From Clostridia bacterium (GTDB lineage: Bacteria > Bacillota > Clostridia > Oscillospirales > Acutalibacteraceae), in the NCBI GenBank assembly GCA_017480115.1, contig JAFVBH010000080.1, forward strand, positions 1 to 64,000: 64,000 nucleotides of DNA. Reading direction: 5' to 3'. The notes beneath the pieces are model-generated. The model was not told where the DNA came from, did no database searches, and saw only the letters and a program-made list of their open reading frames with translations. Of this stretch, positions 26,907-35,992 are shown piece after piece (the stretch's first letter is position 1; every line of letters begins with the position of its first letter). A program made the translations under genes and the position numbers.

Positions 26907-29144
26907 ATGGAAAGTTTTGAAGGAAAAGTATTGGGAAACCGATATGAAGTTACCGAAATGCTGGGCGAAGGCGGCATGGCGGTGGTATATAAGGCGTTTG
27001 ACGCAGTGGAAAACCGCGTTGTCGCCGTGAAAATTCTGAAAGAGGAGTTCCTTGCCAACGAAGAGTTTTCCCGCCGCTTTAAAAATGAAGCGAAGGCGAT
27101 CGCGATCCTGTCGCACCCGAATATTGTGAAAGTTTACGACATTTTTTTCAGCGACAAGCTGCAATATATCGTCATGGAATATATCGAGGGCATCACCCTC
27201 AAGGAATATATCAATCAGCAGAAGATCGTGGACTGGAAGGAAGCCGTCCATTTTACCACGCAGATCCTGCGCGCGCTGCAGCATGCCCACGATAAGGGCA
27301 TTGTACACAGGGATATCAAGCCGCAAAACATTATGGTGCTGCAAAACGGCAATATCAAGGTCGCGGATTTCGGCATTGCCCGCTTCAGCCGCAGCGAGAC
27401 CCGTACCATCACCGAAAACGGCGCGATCGGCTCTGTGCATTATATCAGTCCCGAGCAGGCGCGGGGCGAGCTGACCGACGCGCAGGCGGATATTTATTCC
27501 GTTGGCGTGGTGTTGTACGAAATGATTACCGGCAGACTGCCGTTTGATTCCAAATCAGCGGTGTCCGTCGCGCTGATGCAAGTGCAGAGCGAGCCTGTCC
27601 GGCCCCGGGACATCAATCCCATGATTCCCATCGGGCTGGAGCAGATTACGCTGCGCGCCATGCAGAAAGAGAAAGCAAACCGCTACCGTACCGCGTCGGA
27701 AATGCTGATTGATCTGGACGAGTTCAAGCGCACTCCCGCGATCAAATTTGACTATCCGTTTGCCACCGTTTCCGCGCGGGAGGCGGTATTTGTCAATAAA
27801 TCCGCAGCGGCGGACATTCGTATTCGTGACGGCTACGGCAGAGAGCCGGGCTATCGCCGCCCGCCGGTGCAGCCGGGAACCGTCTATGACCGCGCTCCGC
27901 AGAAGCCGGAGCCGGAGGAGGAAGAACCGGCCAAGAGCGCCGCGCTGCCGATTCTGATCGGTGTGTTTTCCGCGCTGGTGGTGGGAATTATCCTGATCGC
28001 GATTTTTGTTCTTCCGGGACGCGGCGGGAAAACCATCGATATGCCGGAGCTGGTGGGTAAAAAATATGAGGACGTGATCAAGGAATACGATGAGCTGTCT
28101 TTTGCGCCGCCGGTCTATGTGTATAATCCGGACTATGCGGACGGCTATGTCTGCGAGCAGTCCATCAAAACGGGCACAAAAATCAAAAAGTCCACGGTAA
28201 TCACCCTGTCGGTCTCCTCCGACGAGGGGACGCCGGTTGTATCTGTGGTCGGTTATCAGTATTCCGAAGCGTCGTCGATCCTGAAGTCCTACGGTTTCAG
28301 CGTCAAGGTCGTGCCGGAAAAATCCGCCACCGTCAAGGAAGGCGAGGTCATTCGTACCGCGCCTGCCGCCAATGAGGTCGCCCAATACGGCGCGACGATC
28401 ACCCTGTATGTTGCAACCAAGGACGAAAACGCGCCCGTTGCCGTGCCGGATCTGACGGGTAAGACCCGCGCGCAGGCGGAGCAGGCGCTGGAGGATTTGG
28501 GGTTGAAGCTGGGCGCTGTGTCGGAGCAGTTCGGCACCGCGGAAAATCAGGGATATATCATCGGGCAGGAGCCGCAGGCAGACGCGCAGGTTAAGCCGGG
28601 TTCCGAGGTCGCGATCATTGTTTCCAAAGGCGCGGAACAGGATACGACCGTTACTGTTGCCGTGAAGCTGCCCACAGGCAGCGGCAGCGCGACGGCGGAT
28701 GCCTATCTGAATAATACAAAGGTGCGGGAAATCACCGTGTCGCTGGACGGCAGCACCGTTCGCATGGATTTTACCGGCAGAGGCAAGGAGAACCGCTTCA
28801 CGGTCTACATTGATGCATTCTTGCTTTGTGACGGTACGATTGACTTTACCGCTGATCCGCCCACCTATGAAATCTCCATGGATAACAGCGCGTCCTATAC
28901 GGAAAAAAAGGCGGTGCCTGACGTGGTGCGTCTGAGCCTGAGCAACGCAAGACAGCTGCTGGAGGGCGAGGGCTTTACCAATATCAAGGTGCTGGAGCAG
29001 GAGACCGACGGCTATACGCCCGGCATGGTAATCTCCCAGTCGCCGTCGCATTCGGCAACGACGTATAGTCTGGATCGGGAAATCACGCTGATCGTGGCGC
29101 GCTCCGTCTCGGCTGATCCTTGGCAGAACGAACCGGACGACTGA
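26907..29144 (+). CDS. prkC: PASTA-domain Ser/Thr protein kinase
   Basis: 745 residues. Cytoplasmic kinase (1-275): Gly loop LGEGGMAVVY, K42, catalytic HRD at 134-136, DFG at 154-156. Then a linker, one membrane span (about 346-369) and an extracellular part with four PASTA units: three in series (about 375-575), an extra beta-rich stretch (about 576-670), and a fourth (about 671-740). PASTA units bind muropeptides and, in Bacillus PrkC, trigger spore germination. The insert between PASTA 3 and 4 is not part of the basic architecture. Start backed by AAGGAGG upstream. Confidence 0.95.
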   Translation: MESFEGKVLGNRYEVTEMLGEGGMAVVYKAFDAVENRVVAVKILKEEFLANEEFSRRFKNEAKAIAILSHPNIVKVYDIFFSDKLQYIVMEYIEGITLKEYINQQKIVDWKEAVHFTTQILRALQHAHDKGIVHRDIKPQNIMVLQNGNIKVADFGIARFSRSETRTITENGAIGSVHYISPEQARGELTDAQADIYSVGVVLYEMITGRLPFDSKSAVSVALMQVQSEPVRPRDINPMIPIGLEQITLRAMQKEKANRYRTASEMLIDLDEFKRTPAIKFDYPFATVSAREAVFVNKSAAADIRIRDGYGREPGYRRPPVQPGTVYDRAPQKPEPEEEEPAKSAALPILIGVFSALVVGIILIAIFVLPGRGGKTIDMPELVGKKYEDVIKEYDELSFAPPVYVYNPDYADGYVCEQSIKTGTKIKKSTVITLSVSSDEGTPVVSVVGYQYSEASSILKSYGFSVKVVPEKSATVKEGEVIRTAPAANEVAQYGATITLYVATKDENAPVAVPDLTGKTRAQAEQALEDLGLKLGAVSEQFGTAENQGYIIGQEPQADAQVKPGSEVAIIVSKGAEQDTTVTVAVKLPTGSGSATADAYLNNTKVREITVSLDGSTVRMDFTGRGKENRFTVYIDAFLLCDGTIDFTADPPTYEISMDNSASYTEKKAVPDVVRLSLSNARQLLEGEGFTNIKVLEQETDGYTPGMVISQSPSHSATTYSLDREITLIVARSVSADPWQNEPDD

Positions 29145-29151
29145 TACCCGT

Positions 29152-30069
29152 ATGAAAACACTGAACGGCATAATTATTAAAGGCGTCGGCGGGCTTTATT
29201 CGGTGGAGACCGCTGACGGTATCCTTGCCTGCAAGGCGCGGGGGATCTTCCGAAAGGAAGGCGTAAAGCCGCTGGCAGGCGACAGGGTCACGGTGGAGAC
29301 CGACGGCGTTTCCGCTGCCATCACCGTGATCGCACCCCGAAAGAACAGCCTGAACCGTCCGCCGGTCGCCAATATTGACAAGTTGGTGATCGTCTCCGGC
29401 GCGGTGTCGCCCGTACCCAACCTGCAGCTGATCGATCGTTTGACCGCGGCAGCCGCCTATAAAGGCATTACACCCGTGGTGGTGTTCTCAAAATGCGATT
29501 TGGCGGACGTTTCCCGCTATGTAAACATCTACCGCCACGCGGGCTTCGTTTCCTTTGGCTTTTCCGCCGTTACGGGCGAGGGGCTGGCGCAGTTTGACGC
29601 TGTGTTTGACGGCGGCGTCTGCGCGCTGACCGGCAATTCCGGCGCGGGAAAATCCACGCTGCTGAACCGGCTTTGTCCCGCGTTGGAACTGGAAACTGCG
29701 GAAGTCAGCAAAAAACTGGGCAGAGGCAGGCATACCACGCGGGCGGTGGAGCTGTATAAAGTCCTCGGCGGCTATATCGCCGATACGCCGGGCTTTTCGT
29801 CCTTCGATTTCGACGGCGGCGGGTTTATCCCCAAATATGATCTGCCGGATTGTTTCCCAGAATTGGCAGAATATAAGGATGCCTGCAAATTTACCGGCTG
29901 TTCTCACGTATCGGAAAAAGGCTGCGCCGTGTTGGAGGCGCTGCAGGCGGGCAAGCTCGAGCCCACCCGCCACGAGAGCTATAAAGTCATGTACGCCGAG
30001 GCAAAGGCCGTCCCCGATTGGCAGTTGAAAAAGGTCGCTGCCGTATTTCGCGAAGATAAAAAAACATAA
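29152..30069 (+). CDS. rsgA: Ribosome small-subunit-dependent GTPase A
   Basis: 305 residues. Late 30S assembly GTPase with circularly permuted G motifs. Order seen: OB-fold (1-65), G4 VFSKCD, G1 GNSGAGKST (about 161-169), G3 DTPGFSSF, then the zinc finger (CKFTGCSHVSEKGCAV). Follows prkC by 7 bp with no clear SD, suggesting coupling. The family neighbour rpe is missing; instead it ends head-to-head against ylbJ with no spacer. Confidence 0.95.
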   Translation: MKTLNGIIIKGVGGLYSVETADGILACKARGIFRKEGVKPLAGDRVTVETDGVSAAITVIAPRKNSLNRPPVANIDKLVIVSGAVSPVPNLQLIDRLTAAAAYKGITPVVVFSKCDLADVSRYVNIYRHAGFVSFGFSAVTGEGLAQFDAVFDGGVCALTGNSGAGKSTLLNRLCPALELETAEVSKKLGRGRHTTRAVELYKVLGGYIADTPGFSSFDFDGGGFIPKYDLPDCFPELAEYKDACKFTGCSHVSEKGCAVLEALQAGKLEPTRHESYKVMYAEAKAVPDWQLKKVAAVFREDKKT

Positions 30070-31101
30070 TCAGGTTGGGTTTCGGGCGGGCGCCGAATCC
30101 AACACCAATAAAACGCATAATACCGCCAGCAGCGCCACGCCGACCGCCGAGGTCAGCGCGGTGTTTTTCGTGAGCGGTACCGGCGTCATGGCGGCTGCCG
30201 CGACCGGAACGCGCAGCATGCCGCAGAGCAATTTGCAAATGCCGTAGGAAAGTCCCGCGTGCAGCAGCCGACACAGTAGGAATTTATAATATTGAACCTG
30301 TATTTTTTTCAGATCCGACAACACCTGTAAGTGTACGCAAAACCCGCCGAATGCGCAGATTGCCGCCGCCATGGGCAGATCGCTGTTTTCCGCGCAGCGC
30401 ATGCAGCCGGCGGTGACCTCTGAAAGATACAGCAGGAGCTGCGGCGTGCTGCCCGCCACCGCTTGCGCAACGCCTTGTAAAATGCCGAATACCACGATCC
30501 AAAGGCAGATGCCGCCCATGGCTTTCGCCGCGCTGTTCACTGCCGTCGGCAGATCGGCGGCGTCAGTTTTAGCGACAATGTTGGTTGGTTCTTTTGTTTG
30601 CTTGCGCGGCAGGGAGGCAAGTATCCCCGTAATCATCGACGCCAGCGTGACTGCGGCGAACAGCAGCAGCCCCAGCCTTGTGCTGCCGAACATATTGCGT
30701 CCCGCTGCGGTGATGATAAAAGCAGGACCGGAATTAAAGCAGAATGCCGCCATGATGTTTTTGTCTCTTTCTTTGAGTCTGCCCGCGGCAAACTGATCCG
30801 CGCACAGCCGCAGCCCAACGGGATACCCGCCGATGTAGGACATCAGGATCGTCACCGCGCCTGCGCCGGTAACGCCGAACAATCCGCGCACAAGCCGTTC
30901 TGCGATGCCGTTCTTTTTCGGCACAATCCCCAGCCCGCCGATATAGGACGCCGCCAGCATAAAGGGAAACAGCGAGGGGATCACGGTTTGCAGGCACAGC
31001 GCTACCGCATCCCGAATCCCGTCCCCCGCGGCGTCGGCAAACAGGATCAGCAAAACAGAGACGCCCAGCGCGATTCCCAGCTTCCCGGTATTTTTTTTCA
31101 T
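30070..31101 (-). CDS. ylbJ: Sporulation integral membrane protein YlbJ-like
   Basis: 343 residues, about eight hydrophobic segments. Signatures of YlbJ/nucleoside-recognition (Gate) proteins: LQTVIPSLFPFMLAASYIGG, SYIGGYPVGLRLCADQFAAGRL and FCFNSGPAFIITAAG. In Bacillus YlbJ belongs to the sigma-E regulon and is needed for heat-resistant spores. A sigma-E-like promoter lies 24-52 bases upstream. Its stop codon directly abuts the rsgA stop (convergent). Confidence 0.86.
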   Translation of the reverse strand: MKKNTGKLGIALGVSVLLILFADAAGDGIRDAVALCLQTVIPSLFPFMLAASYIGGLGIVPKKNGIAERLVRGLFGVTGAGAVTILMSYIGGYPVGLRLCADQFAAGRLKERDKNIMAAFCFNSGPAFIITAAGRNMFGSTRLGLLLFAAVTLASMITGILASLPRKQTKEPTNIVAKTDAADLPTAVNSAAKAMGGICLWIVVFGILQGVAQAVAGSTPQLLLYLSEVTAGCMRCAENSDLPMAAAICAFGGFCVHLQVLSDLKKIQVQYYKFLLCRLLHAGLSYGICKLLCGMLRVPVAAAAMTPVPLTKNTALTSAVGVALLAVLCVLLVLDSAPARNPT

Positions 31102-31124
31102 AGCAGCCCTTCTTTCCTGCCTAA

Positions 31125-31153
31125 ATTATATTTTTTCTCCGCATAACATATGC
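31125..31153 (-). promoter_or_regulatory. Sigma-E-like promoter for ylbJ
   Basis: On the minus strand: GCATATG (31153-31147), exactly 14 bp, AATATAAT (31132-31125). This fits the sigma-E pattern KMATATT-N14-CATACAHT at 6 of 7 and 6 of 8 positions. A sigma-A reading is weaker because no -35 fits at 17 bp. Confidence 0.5.
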
Positions 31154-31170
31154 CCGCAGGGTCATATAAT
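31141..31170 (+). promoter_or_regulatory. Possible sigma-E promoter for yqfC-yqfD
   Basis: GCATAAC (31141-31147), 15 bp, CATATAAT (31163-31170). Matches 5 of 7 and 7 of 8 of the sigma-E consensus. It is divergent from, and partly interlocked with, the ylbJ promoter. A transcript starting near 31177 would leave only a very short leader before ATG 31186, which is a point against it. Confidence 0.35.
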
Positions 31171-31185
31171 TTACGGGTGATGGAT

Positions 31186-31455
31186 ATGGACAATACAGAA
31201 AGACCCCGCAAGGGGATTTTGGATAGACTAAAGTTGGATGACGTGATTTATGCCAATCCCCGCATTGAACTGTCGGGCAACCGTATGGCGTCGGTGAGCG
31301 GTTGCAGCGGCGTTTCCGAATACGAAAACGGCAGGATCAGTTTGGTTGCCGACGGTACTGTTACGATTTTTTCCGGCGACGGGTTGGAAATTATCTCCCT
31401 TGGCGACGGAGAGGCGGTCATTCGCGGCAAATTTTTTTCGATTGAGTTTCGCTAA
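31186..31455 (+). CDS. yqfC: Sporulation protein YqfC (YabP/YqfC family)
   Basis: 89 residues. The family core NPRIELSGNRMASVSGCSGVSEYENGRISL and GDGEAVIRGKFFSIEF is plain. YqfC is a mother-cell sporulation protein. Start is uncertain: ATG 31186 has GGGTGA five bases upstream, ATG 31180 is two codons earlier, and 31150 would lie upstream of the likely promoter. It is followed after 11 bp by yqfD, its constant partner. Confidence 0.85.
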   Translation: MDNTERPRKGILDRLKLDDVIYANPRIELSGNRMASVSGCSGVSEYENGRISLVADGTVTIFSGDGLEIISLGDGEAVIRGKFFSIEFR

Positions 31456-31466
31456 GGAGAGTTGTT

Positions 31467-32627
31467 ATGCTGATTATCAAATTGCTGCGGTATCTGTTGG
31501 GCTGCGTGCGTTTTGAGGCGTCCGACGGCTTTATCGACAGGTTCGTCAATCTCTGTTGGAACCGGCATATCCCGCTTTGGAACGTTACCCGTACCGAAAA
31601 CACGCTGCAGGGGGATACCTCCGTCAAAGGCTATAAACGCATGCGCGCCGTGGCAAGAAAATCTGCTGTGCGTCTGCATGTTACCGAGAAAAAGGGGCTG
31701 CCCTTTGTCGTTCGGCACAACCGTATGCGGGCAGGCATGCTGGCGGGCGGCGCGTTGGCGCTGCTTTTCGTTCTGTTTGCCGTGTCCTCTGTCTGGCAGA
31801 TCCGTGTCAACGGCAATACTTCGCTGAGCGCCTATCAGATTATCGCCTCCGCAGAGGCGGCGGGACTGCGGCGCGCTGTGCCGAAAAAAAGAATTGACAG
31901 GGAAGCGGTATCGCTGCGGCTGATACAGGATTTTCCGGAGATTTCCTGGTGCGCCGTCAATATTAAGGGCGGTACTGCCAGTATCGAGATCTTAGAGGTG
32001 GAAAAAGCGCCCGAGGTGGATACGAATACCGCGCCGTCCAATATTATAGCCGCTAAGGACGGGTATATTGAACAGCTGCATGTGCTGCGCGGTGACGCCG
32101 CGGTCAAAAACGGCGACGCGGTGGAAAAGGGCGCGCTGCTGATCTCGGGCGTGATCGGTAAACGGGACGGCACTTCGTACACCGTGCGCGCAAAGGGCGT
32201 ATGTTTTGCCGTCACAACGGGAACGCTAACGGCAGCGGCAAAAGCGGAGAACTATTTTTTTGTGCAAAATATAAAGCAGCAGAAGCGGCTGTATGTATTT
32301 GGTGCGGAAATTCCGCTGGGATCGTCCGTCGAGGGACAGACGGTCTGCGAGAGTGAAACAGATCTCGGCGGCGGAGATTTTACGCTGCCGCTGGGGGTAT
32401 GTACTCGAACGACGTATCAGACGCAGGCTGCGGACGGCCTCGACGGCGAACGGCTGTCGCTGCTGACCGCCGCGGAATTTTACCGGCAGTATGTCGGGAT
32501 CGCGGAAAACGGCGAGCTCCTTTCTTCGGAATTTTCCCTGCGGGAAAACGCAATGACCGCTAAGCTGCGGTGCAGAGAGGATATTGCCGCCGAGCAGCCG
32601 ATGATAATTGCCGAAGAAGAATCATGA
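31467..32627 (+). CDS. yqfD: Sporulation protein YqfD
   Basis: 386 residues. N-terminal cytoplasmic region, a membrane span at about 90-110 (MLAGGALALLFVLFAVSSVW), then an extracytoplasmic portion with YQIIASAEAAGLRR and DFPEISWCAVNIKGGTASIEILE, typical of YqfD. It is a sigma-E-dependent mother-cell protein needed for spore maturation. AAGGAG precedes ATG. Followed by an AT-rich 160-bp gap with a promoter for phoH. Confidence 0.9.
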   Translation: MLIIKLLRYLLGCVRFEASDGFIDRFVNLCWNRHIPLWNVTRTENTLQGDTSVKGYKRMRAVARKSAVRLHVTEKKGLPFVVRHNRMRAGMLAGGALALLFVLFAVSSVWQIRVNGNTSLSAYQIIASAEAAGLRRAVPKKRIDREAVSLRLIQDFPEISWCAVNIKGGTASIEILEVEKAPEVDTNTAPSNIIAAKDGYIEQLHVLRGDAAVKNGDAVEKGALLISGVIGKRDGTSYTVRAKGVCFAVTTGTLTAAAKAENYFFVQNIKQQKRLYVFGAEIPLGSSVEGQTVCESETDLGGGDFTLPLGVCTRTTYQTQAADGLDGERLSLLTAAEFYRQYVGIAENGELLSSEFSLRENAMTAKLRCREDIAAEQPMIIAEEES

Positions 32628-32705
32628 ATTTGAAATTTTAGATTTTTTTCATAAAAACTGTTTTGAATTTATATGCATATTTCATAAAAAAATGCGGTTT
32701 TGCTC

Positions 32706-32734
32706 TTGTATTCTCTCGTCTGAAATGGTAATAT
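32706..32734 (+). promoter_or_regulatory. Sigma-A promoter for phoH-ybeY-era-recO
   Basis: TTGTAT (32706-32711), 17-bp spacer, TAATAT (32729-32734), in the AT-rich gap after yqfD. It would let the housekeeping genes be expressed apart from the sporulation pair upstream. Confidence 0.55.
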
Positions 32735-32788
32735 ATATACGGTTCGACAGCTTTTTTCAAAAAAATCTTTTTGTGATCGGAGAACGAA

Positions 32789-33751
32789 ATGTTTGAACAA
32801 TCCATCAGCTTTGACCGCATGGAGCAGGCGGTAAGTCTTTTCGGCAGCTTCGATGAAAATATAAAACTGATCGAGAAACAGTATGGGGTCGATATCCTCA
32901 ACCGCGGCTCCGAGCTGAAAATTGCCGGGGAGCCGGAAAAGGTTGCCGCCGCCATGCGGGCGGTGAACGGTCTTTTGACGCTGATCAACAAGGGCGAGGC
33001 GTTGACGGAGCAGAATGTTCGCTATGTGCTGTCCTTGGTTGAGGACGGCAACGAGGACAAGCTTGCCGCCATGACGGCAGACTGTATTTGCATTACCTCA
33101 AAAGGGAAACCGGTCAAGCCCAAGACGCTCGGGCAGAAGAAATATATTGAAGCCATCAAGAGCCATACGATTGTATTCGGCGTCGGTCCCGCCGGCACGG
33201 GAAAAACCTATCTTGCCGTGGCGATGGCGGTGAATGCGTTCCGCGCCAAAGAGGTCAATCGGATCATTCTGACCCGTCCCGCCGTGGAAGCGGGGGAAAA
33301 ACTGGGCTTCCTGCCCGGTGATCTGCAAAGCAAGGTTGACCCATATCTGCGTCCGCTTTACGACGCGTTATTCGATATGCTGGGGGCTGAAAATTTTGCC
33401 CGCTATCAGGAGCGGGGCAATATTGAGGTTGCCCCCCTTGCCTACATGCGCGGCAGAACGCTGGATGACAGCTTTATCATTCTCGACGAGGCGCAGAATA
33501 CTACCCCCGAGCAGATGAAAATGTTCCTGACCCGTCTGGGATTCAATTCCAAGATCGTGGTCACCGGCGACATTACACAGGTCGATCTGCCCGACGGCAA
33601 GCGATCCGGTCTTGTGGACGTGCTGCGGATTCTTAAGCATGTGGACGACATCGAGACCGTGATGTTTAATGAAAAGGACGTCGTGCGTCACCGGCTGGTG
33701 CAGGATATTATCAAAGCCTATGAAAAAGCTGCCGAGCGCGCGAAAAAATAA
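32789..33751 (+). CDS. phoH: PhoH family ATPase
   Basis: 320 residues. N-terminal KH-like region, then a RecD-like ATPase with Walker A GPAGTGKT (about 133-140), TRPAVEAGEKLGFLPGDL, Walker B FIILDEAQNTTPEQMKMFLTR and VVTGDITQVDLP. PhoH is an ATPase linked to RNA metabolism, encoded beside ybeY in most bacteria. Bacillus has pgpH between phoH and ybeY; here it is absent and ybeY follows after 20 bp. Confidence 0.94.
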   Translation: MFEQSISFDRMEQAVSLFGSFDENIKLIEKQYGVDILNRGSELKIAGEPEKVAAAMRAVNGLLTLINKGEALTEQNVRYVLSLVEDGNEDKLAAMTADCICITSKGKPVKPKTLGQKKYIEAIKSHTIVFGVGPAGTGKTYLAVAMAVNAFRAKEVNRIILTRPAVEAGEKLGFLPGDLQSKVDPYLRPLYDALFDMLGAENFARYQERGNIEVAPLAYMRGRTLDDSFIILDEAQNTTPEQMKMFLTRLGFNSKIVVTGDITQVDLPDGKRSGLVDVLRILKHVDDIETVMFNEKDVVRHRLVQDIIKAYEKAAERAKK

Positions 33752-33771
33752 TAAAAAAGGAGAATGTTGTG

Positions 33772-34278
33772 ATGACGGAAAAAGTAAAAGTTATTATCCG
33801 CAATGATCAGAAAGACGTCAAGGTCCCGCCCGGAATAAGGATGCTTGTGCGCAGATGCTGTCACGCGGCATTGGTACTTGAGGAATTTGACGGCTCTGCT
33901 GAGATCAGCGTCAGCTTTGTCAATGATGAACAGATTCACGCGCTGAATAAGCAGTACAGAAATAAAGACGCGTCCACCGATGTGCTGTCGTTTCCCCTCG
34001 GTGAAAACGGCGTTTACGATATAAATCCCGATACCGGCGCCAAACTGCTGGGCGATATTGTGATCTCCATGCAGCACACTGTGGCGCAAGCGGAGGAATA
34101 CGGACATACCCTTCAGCGTGAGATCGCCTATCTCACGGTACATTCCATGCTGCACCTGCTGGGCTACGACCACGAAGACGGCGGCATTCAGAAAATGCGT
34201 ATGCGGGAAAAAGAGGAAGCCGTCTTGACCCGTCTCGGTTTGCCCCGCAACGGGAGCTATTATCCGGTTGATGAATAA
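33772..34278 (+). CDS. ybeY: Endoribonuclease YbeY (16S rRNA maturation)
   Basis: 168 residues. Zinc motif HSMLHLLGYDH matches the H3XH5XH pattern. SVSFVNDEQIHALNKQYRNKDASTDVLSFP is the family N-terminal core. Processes the 3' end of 16S rRNA. ATG 33772 is nine bases after AAGGAG; a GTG at 33769 is also possible. dgkA and cdd, often between ybeY and era, are missing. Confidence 0.94.
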   Translation: MTEKVKVIIRNDQKDVKVPPGIRMLVRRCCHAALVLEEFDGSAEISVSFVNDEQIHALNKQYRNKDASTDVLSFPLGENGVYDINPDTGAKLLGDIVISMQHTVAQAEEYGHTLQREIAYLTVHSMLHLLGYDHEDGGIQKMRMREKEEAVLTRLGLPRNGSYYPVDE

Positions 34279-34307
34279 TTTGAAAGGTTTATGGAGAATT
34301 GTAATTT

Positions 34308-35210
34308 ATGAACGAACCTATCTCTAAGTCTGCATTTATCGCGATCGTCGGGTGTCCGAATGTGGGCAAATCGTCGATCCTGAACAGATTGCTGGGGCAA
34401 AAGGTCGCCATTGTGTCCCCCAAGCCCCAGACCACGCGGACAGGCATCACCGGCGTTTTGACAACGGCGGATAACGTGCAGCTGGTATTCACCGATACGC
34501 CCGGCTTTCACAAACCGAAAAATAAGCTGGGCGAGATCATGCTCAAGGCGGTGGACGACAGTATCTCCGGTGTTGACGCCTGTTTGCTGGTCGTGGAGCC
34601 GGAAAAGGAGCCGCGTCCCGCAGAGCTGGAATTGGCGCGGCGGATCGCAAAATCGAAGATCCCCGCGGTACTGGCTGTTAACAAGACGGACAGCGTCAGA
34701 GATAAGACGGAGATCGCGACAACGATCCTGATGTTTACAAAGCTTTGCAACTTTGCCGCAGTGGTGCCGGTATCGGCATTAAAGGACGAGGGCATTGACG
34801 CGCTGCTGGAGGAGTTGAAAGCCCTCAGCGGCGAATCGATCCATTTCTTTCCTGACGACACGTTAACCGATCAGCCGGAGCGGGTAATCGCGGCAGAGCT
34901 GATTCGGGAAAAAATGCTGCTCCGTCTGGATAAAGAGGTTCCCCACGGCGTAGCGGTGTCCATCGAACGGTTTGCCGAGCGGGACGACGCGGATATTTTG
35001 GATATTGACGCGGTCATTTATTGTGAAAAGGAAAGCCATAAAGGGATTATCATCGGCAAACACGGTGCGATGCTCAAGGCGGTTTCCACCGCGGCGCGCA
35101 TTGATCTGGAGCGTTTTTTTGAAATTAAGGTCAATCTGAAATGCTGGGTCAAGGTCAAGGAGGACTGGCGCAACAGGGAAGGGTTGATTCACAACTTCGG
35201 GTTGGATTGA
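34308..35210 (+). CDS. era: GTPase Era
   Basis: 300 residues. Ribosome-assembly GTPase binding the 3' end of 16S rRNA. G1 GCPNVGKS (15-22), effector region KPQTTRTGITG, G3 DTPGFHKP, G4 NKTD, G5 SAL, then a C-terminal KH domain with IIIGKHGAMLK. Followed after one base by recO. Confidence 0.96.
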   Translation: MNEPISKSAFIAIVGCPNVGKSSILNRLLGQKVAIVSPKPQTTRTGITGVLTTADNVQLVFTDTPGFHKPKNKLGEIMLKAVDDSISGVDACLLVVEPEKEPRPAELELARRIAKSKIPAVLAVNKTDSVRDKTEIATTILMFTKLCNFAAVVPVSALKDEGIDALLEELKALSGESIHFFPDDTLTDQPERVIAAELIREKMLLRLDKEVPHGVAVSIERFAERDDADILDIDAVIYCEKESHKGIIIGKHGAMLKAVSTAARIDLERFFEIKVNLKCWVKVKEDWRNREGLIHNFGLD

Positions 35211-35211
35211 T

Positions 35212-35952
35212 ATGGAAGTATTTAACACGGACGGCGTTGTGCTGAAAGTTCGCCACACCGGCGAAAGCGATCGGATTGTCACTGTGCTGACCCGGGACAG
35301 GGGCGTGATCAGCGCCTTTGCGAAGGCGGCGCGCCGACCGAAAAGTAAGCTGCATGCGGGCACGCAGACCTTTTGCTATGCCGACCTGACCTATTCCAAG
35401 CGCGGCGATACGCTGAATATCACCGAGGCTGCCGTCAAAGAGGTCTTTTATGATTTGAATGACGATTTGAAGACATTGGCGCTGGCGCAGTATTTCTGTC
35501 AATTGGCGGAGGAACTGATTCCGCCCGGCGATACCGACGGCGAACCGCTGCGGCTGCTTTTAAACAGCCTGCATTTTTTATGCAGCCGAAAAAAACCGGC
35601 GCTGCTGATCAAGGCGATTACCGAGCTTCGGCTTGCCGCGCTTGCGGGATATGCGCCGGATATAGACGGCTGCTGTATGTGCGGTACAGAGGACAGCGCG
35701 CATATGTATCTGGACTGTAATGAGGGAGTGTTTTATTGTAAAACCTGCGGCGGCGAGTTCAAGGGCGCGCATCTGGGGCATGCGGCGTTTGCGGCAATGC
35801 GGCATATTGTCGCGGCGGAATTTGACCGCATCTACGCGGTCAGACTTATGGACGATGCTATGCCGGAACTGTCCGCTGTTGCCGAACGGTATATGCTTTC
35901 CCAGACGGAGCGCGGATATTCTACGCTTACATTTTATAGGAGCATTGAATGA
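35212..35952 (+). CDS. recO: DNA repair protein RecO
   Basis: 246 residues. Recombination mediator that loads RecA with RecR. N-terminal OB-fold (VFNTDGVVLKVRHTGESDRIVTVLTRDRGV), then a helical domain with a four-Cys zinc site (CCMCG...CKTCGG, about 148-183). Last gene of the yqfC-recO run. The stop is overlapped by the terminator hairpin of the TetR pseudogene on the other strand. Confidence 0.93.
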   Translation: MEVFNTDGVVLKVRHTGESDRIVTVLTRDRGVISAFAKAARRPKSKLHAGTQTFCYADLTYSKRGDTLNITEAAVKEVFYDLNDDLKTLALAQYFCQLAEELIPPGDTDGEPLRLLLNSLHFLCSRKKPALLIKAITELRLAALAGYAPDIDGCCMCGTEDSAHMYLDCNEGVFYCKTCGGEFKGAHLGHAAFAAMRHIVAAEFDRIYAVRLMDDAMPELSAVAERYMLSQTERGYSTLTFYRSIE

Positions 35953-35976
35953 AAAACGGCCGCCTGTCGGCGACCG
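35948..35976 (-). terminator. Terminator downstream of the TetR pseudogene
   Basis: On the minus strand: CGGTCGCC, loop GACA, GGCGGCCG, then TTTTT. Eight-bp stem with one mismatch. It lies just after the ancestral stop (35993-35995). On the plus strand no T-run follows, so it is not clearly a recO terminator. Confidence 0.6.
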
Positions 35977-35992
35977 TGCGTTTCTATGTGGT

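Noticed and set aside
27555..29171. Long minus-strand open frame (538 residues) opposite prkC
   Set aside because: Low-complexity Arg/His/Gly composition, no start signals, and the plus strand carries a full PASTA kinase.
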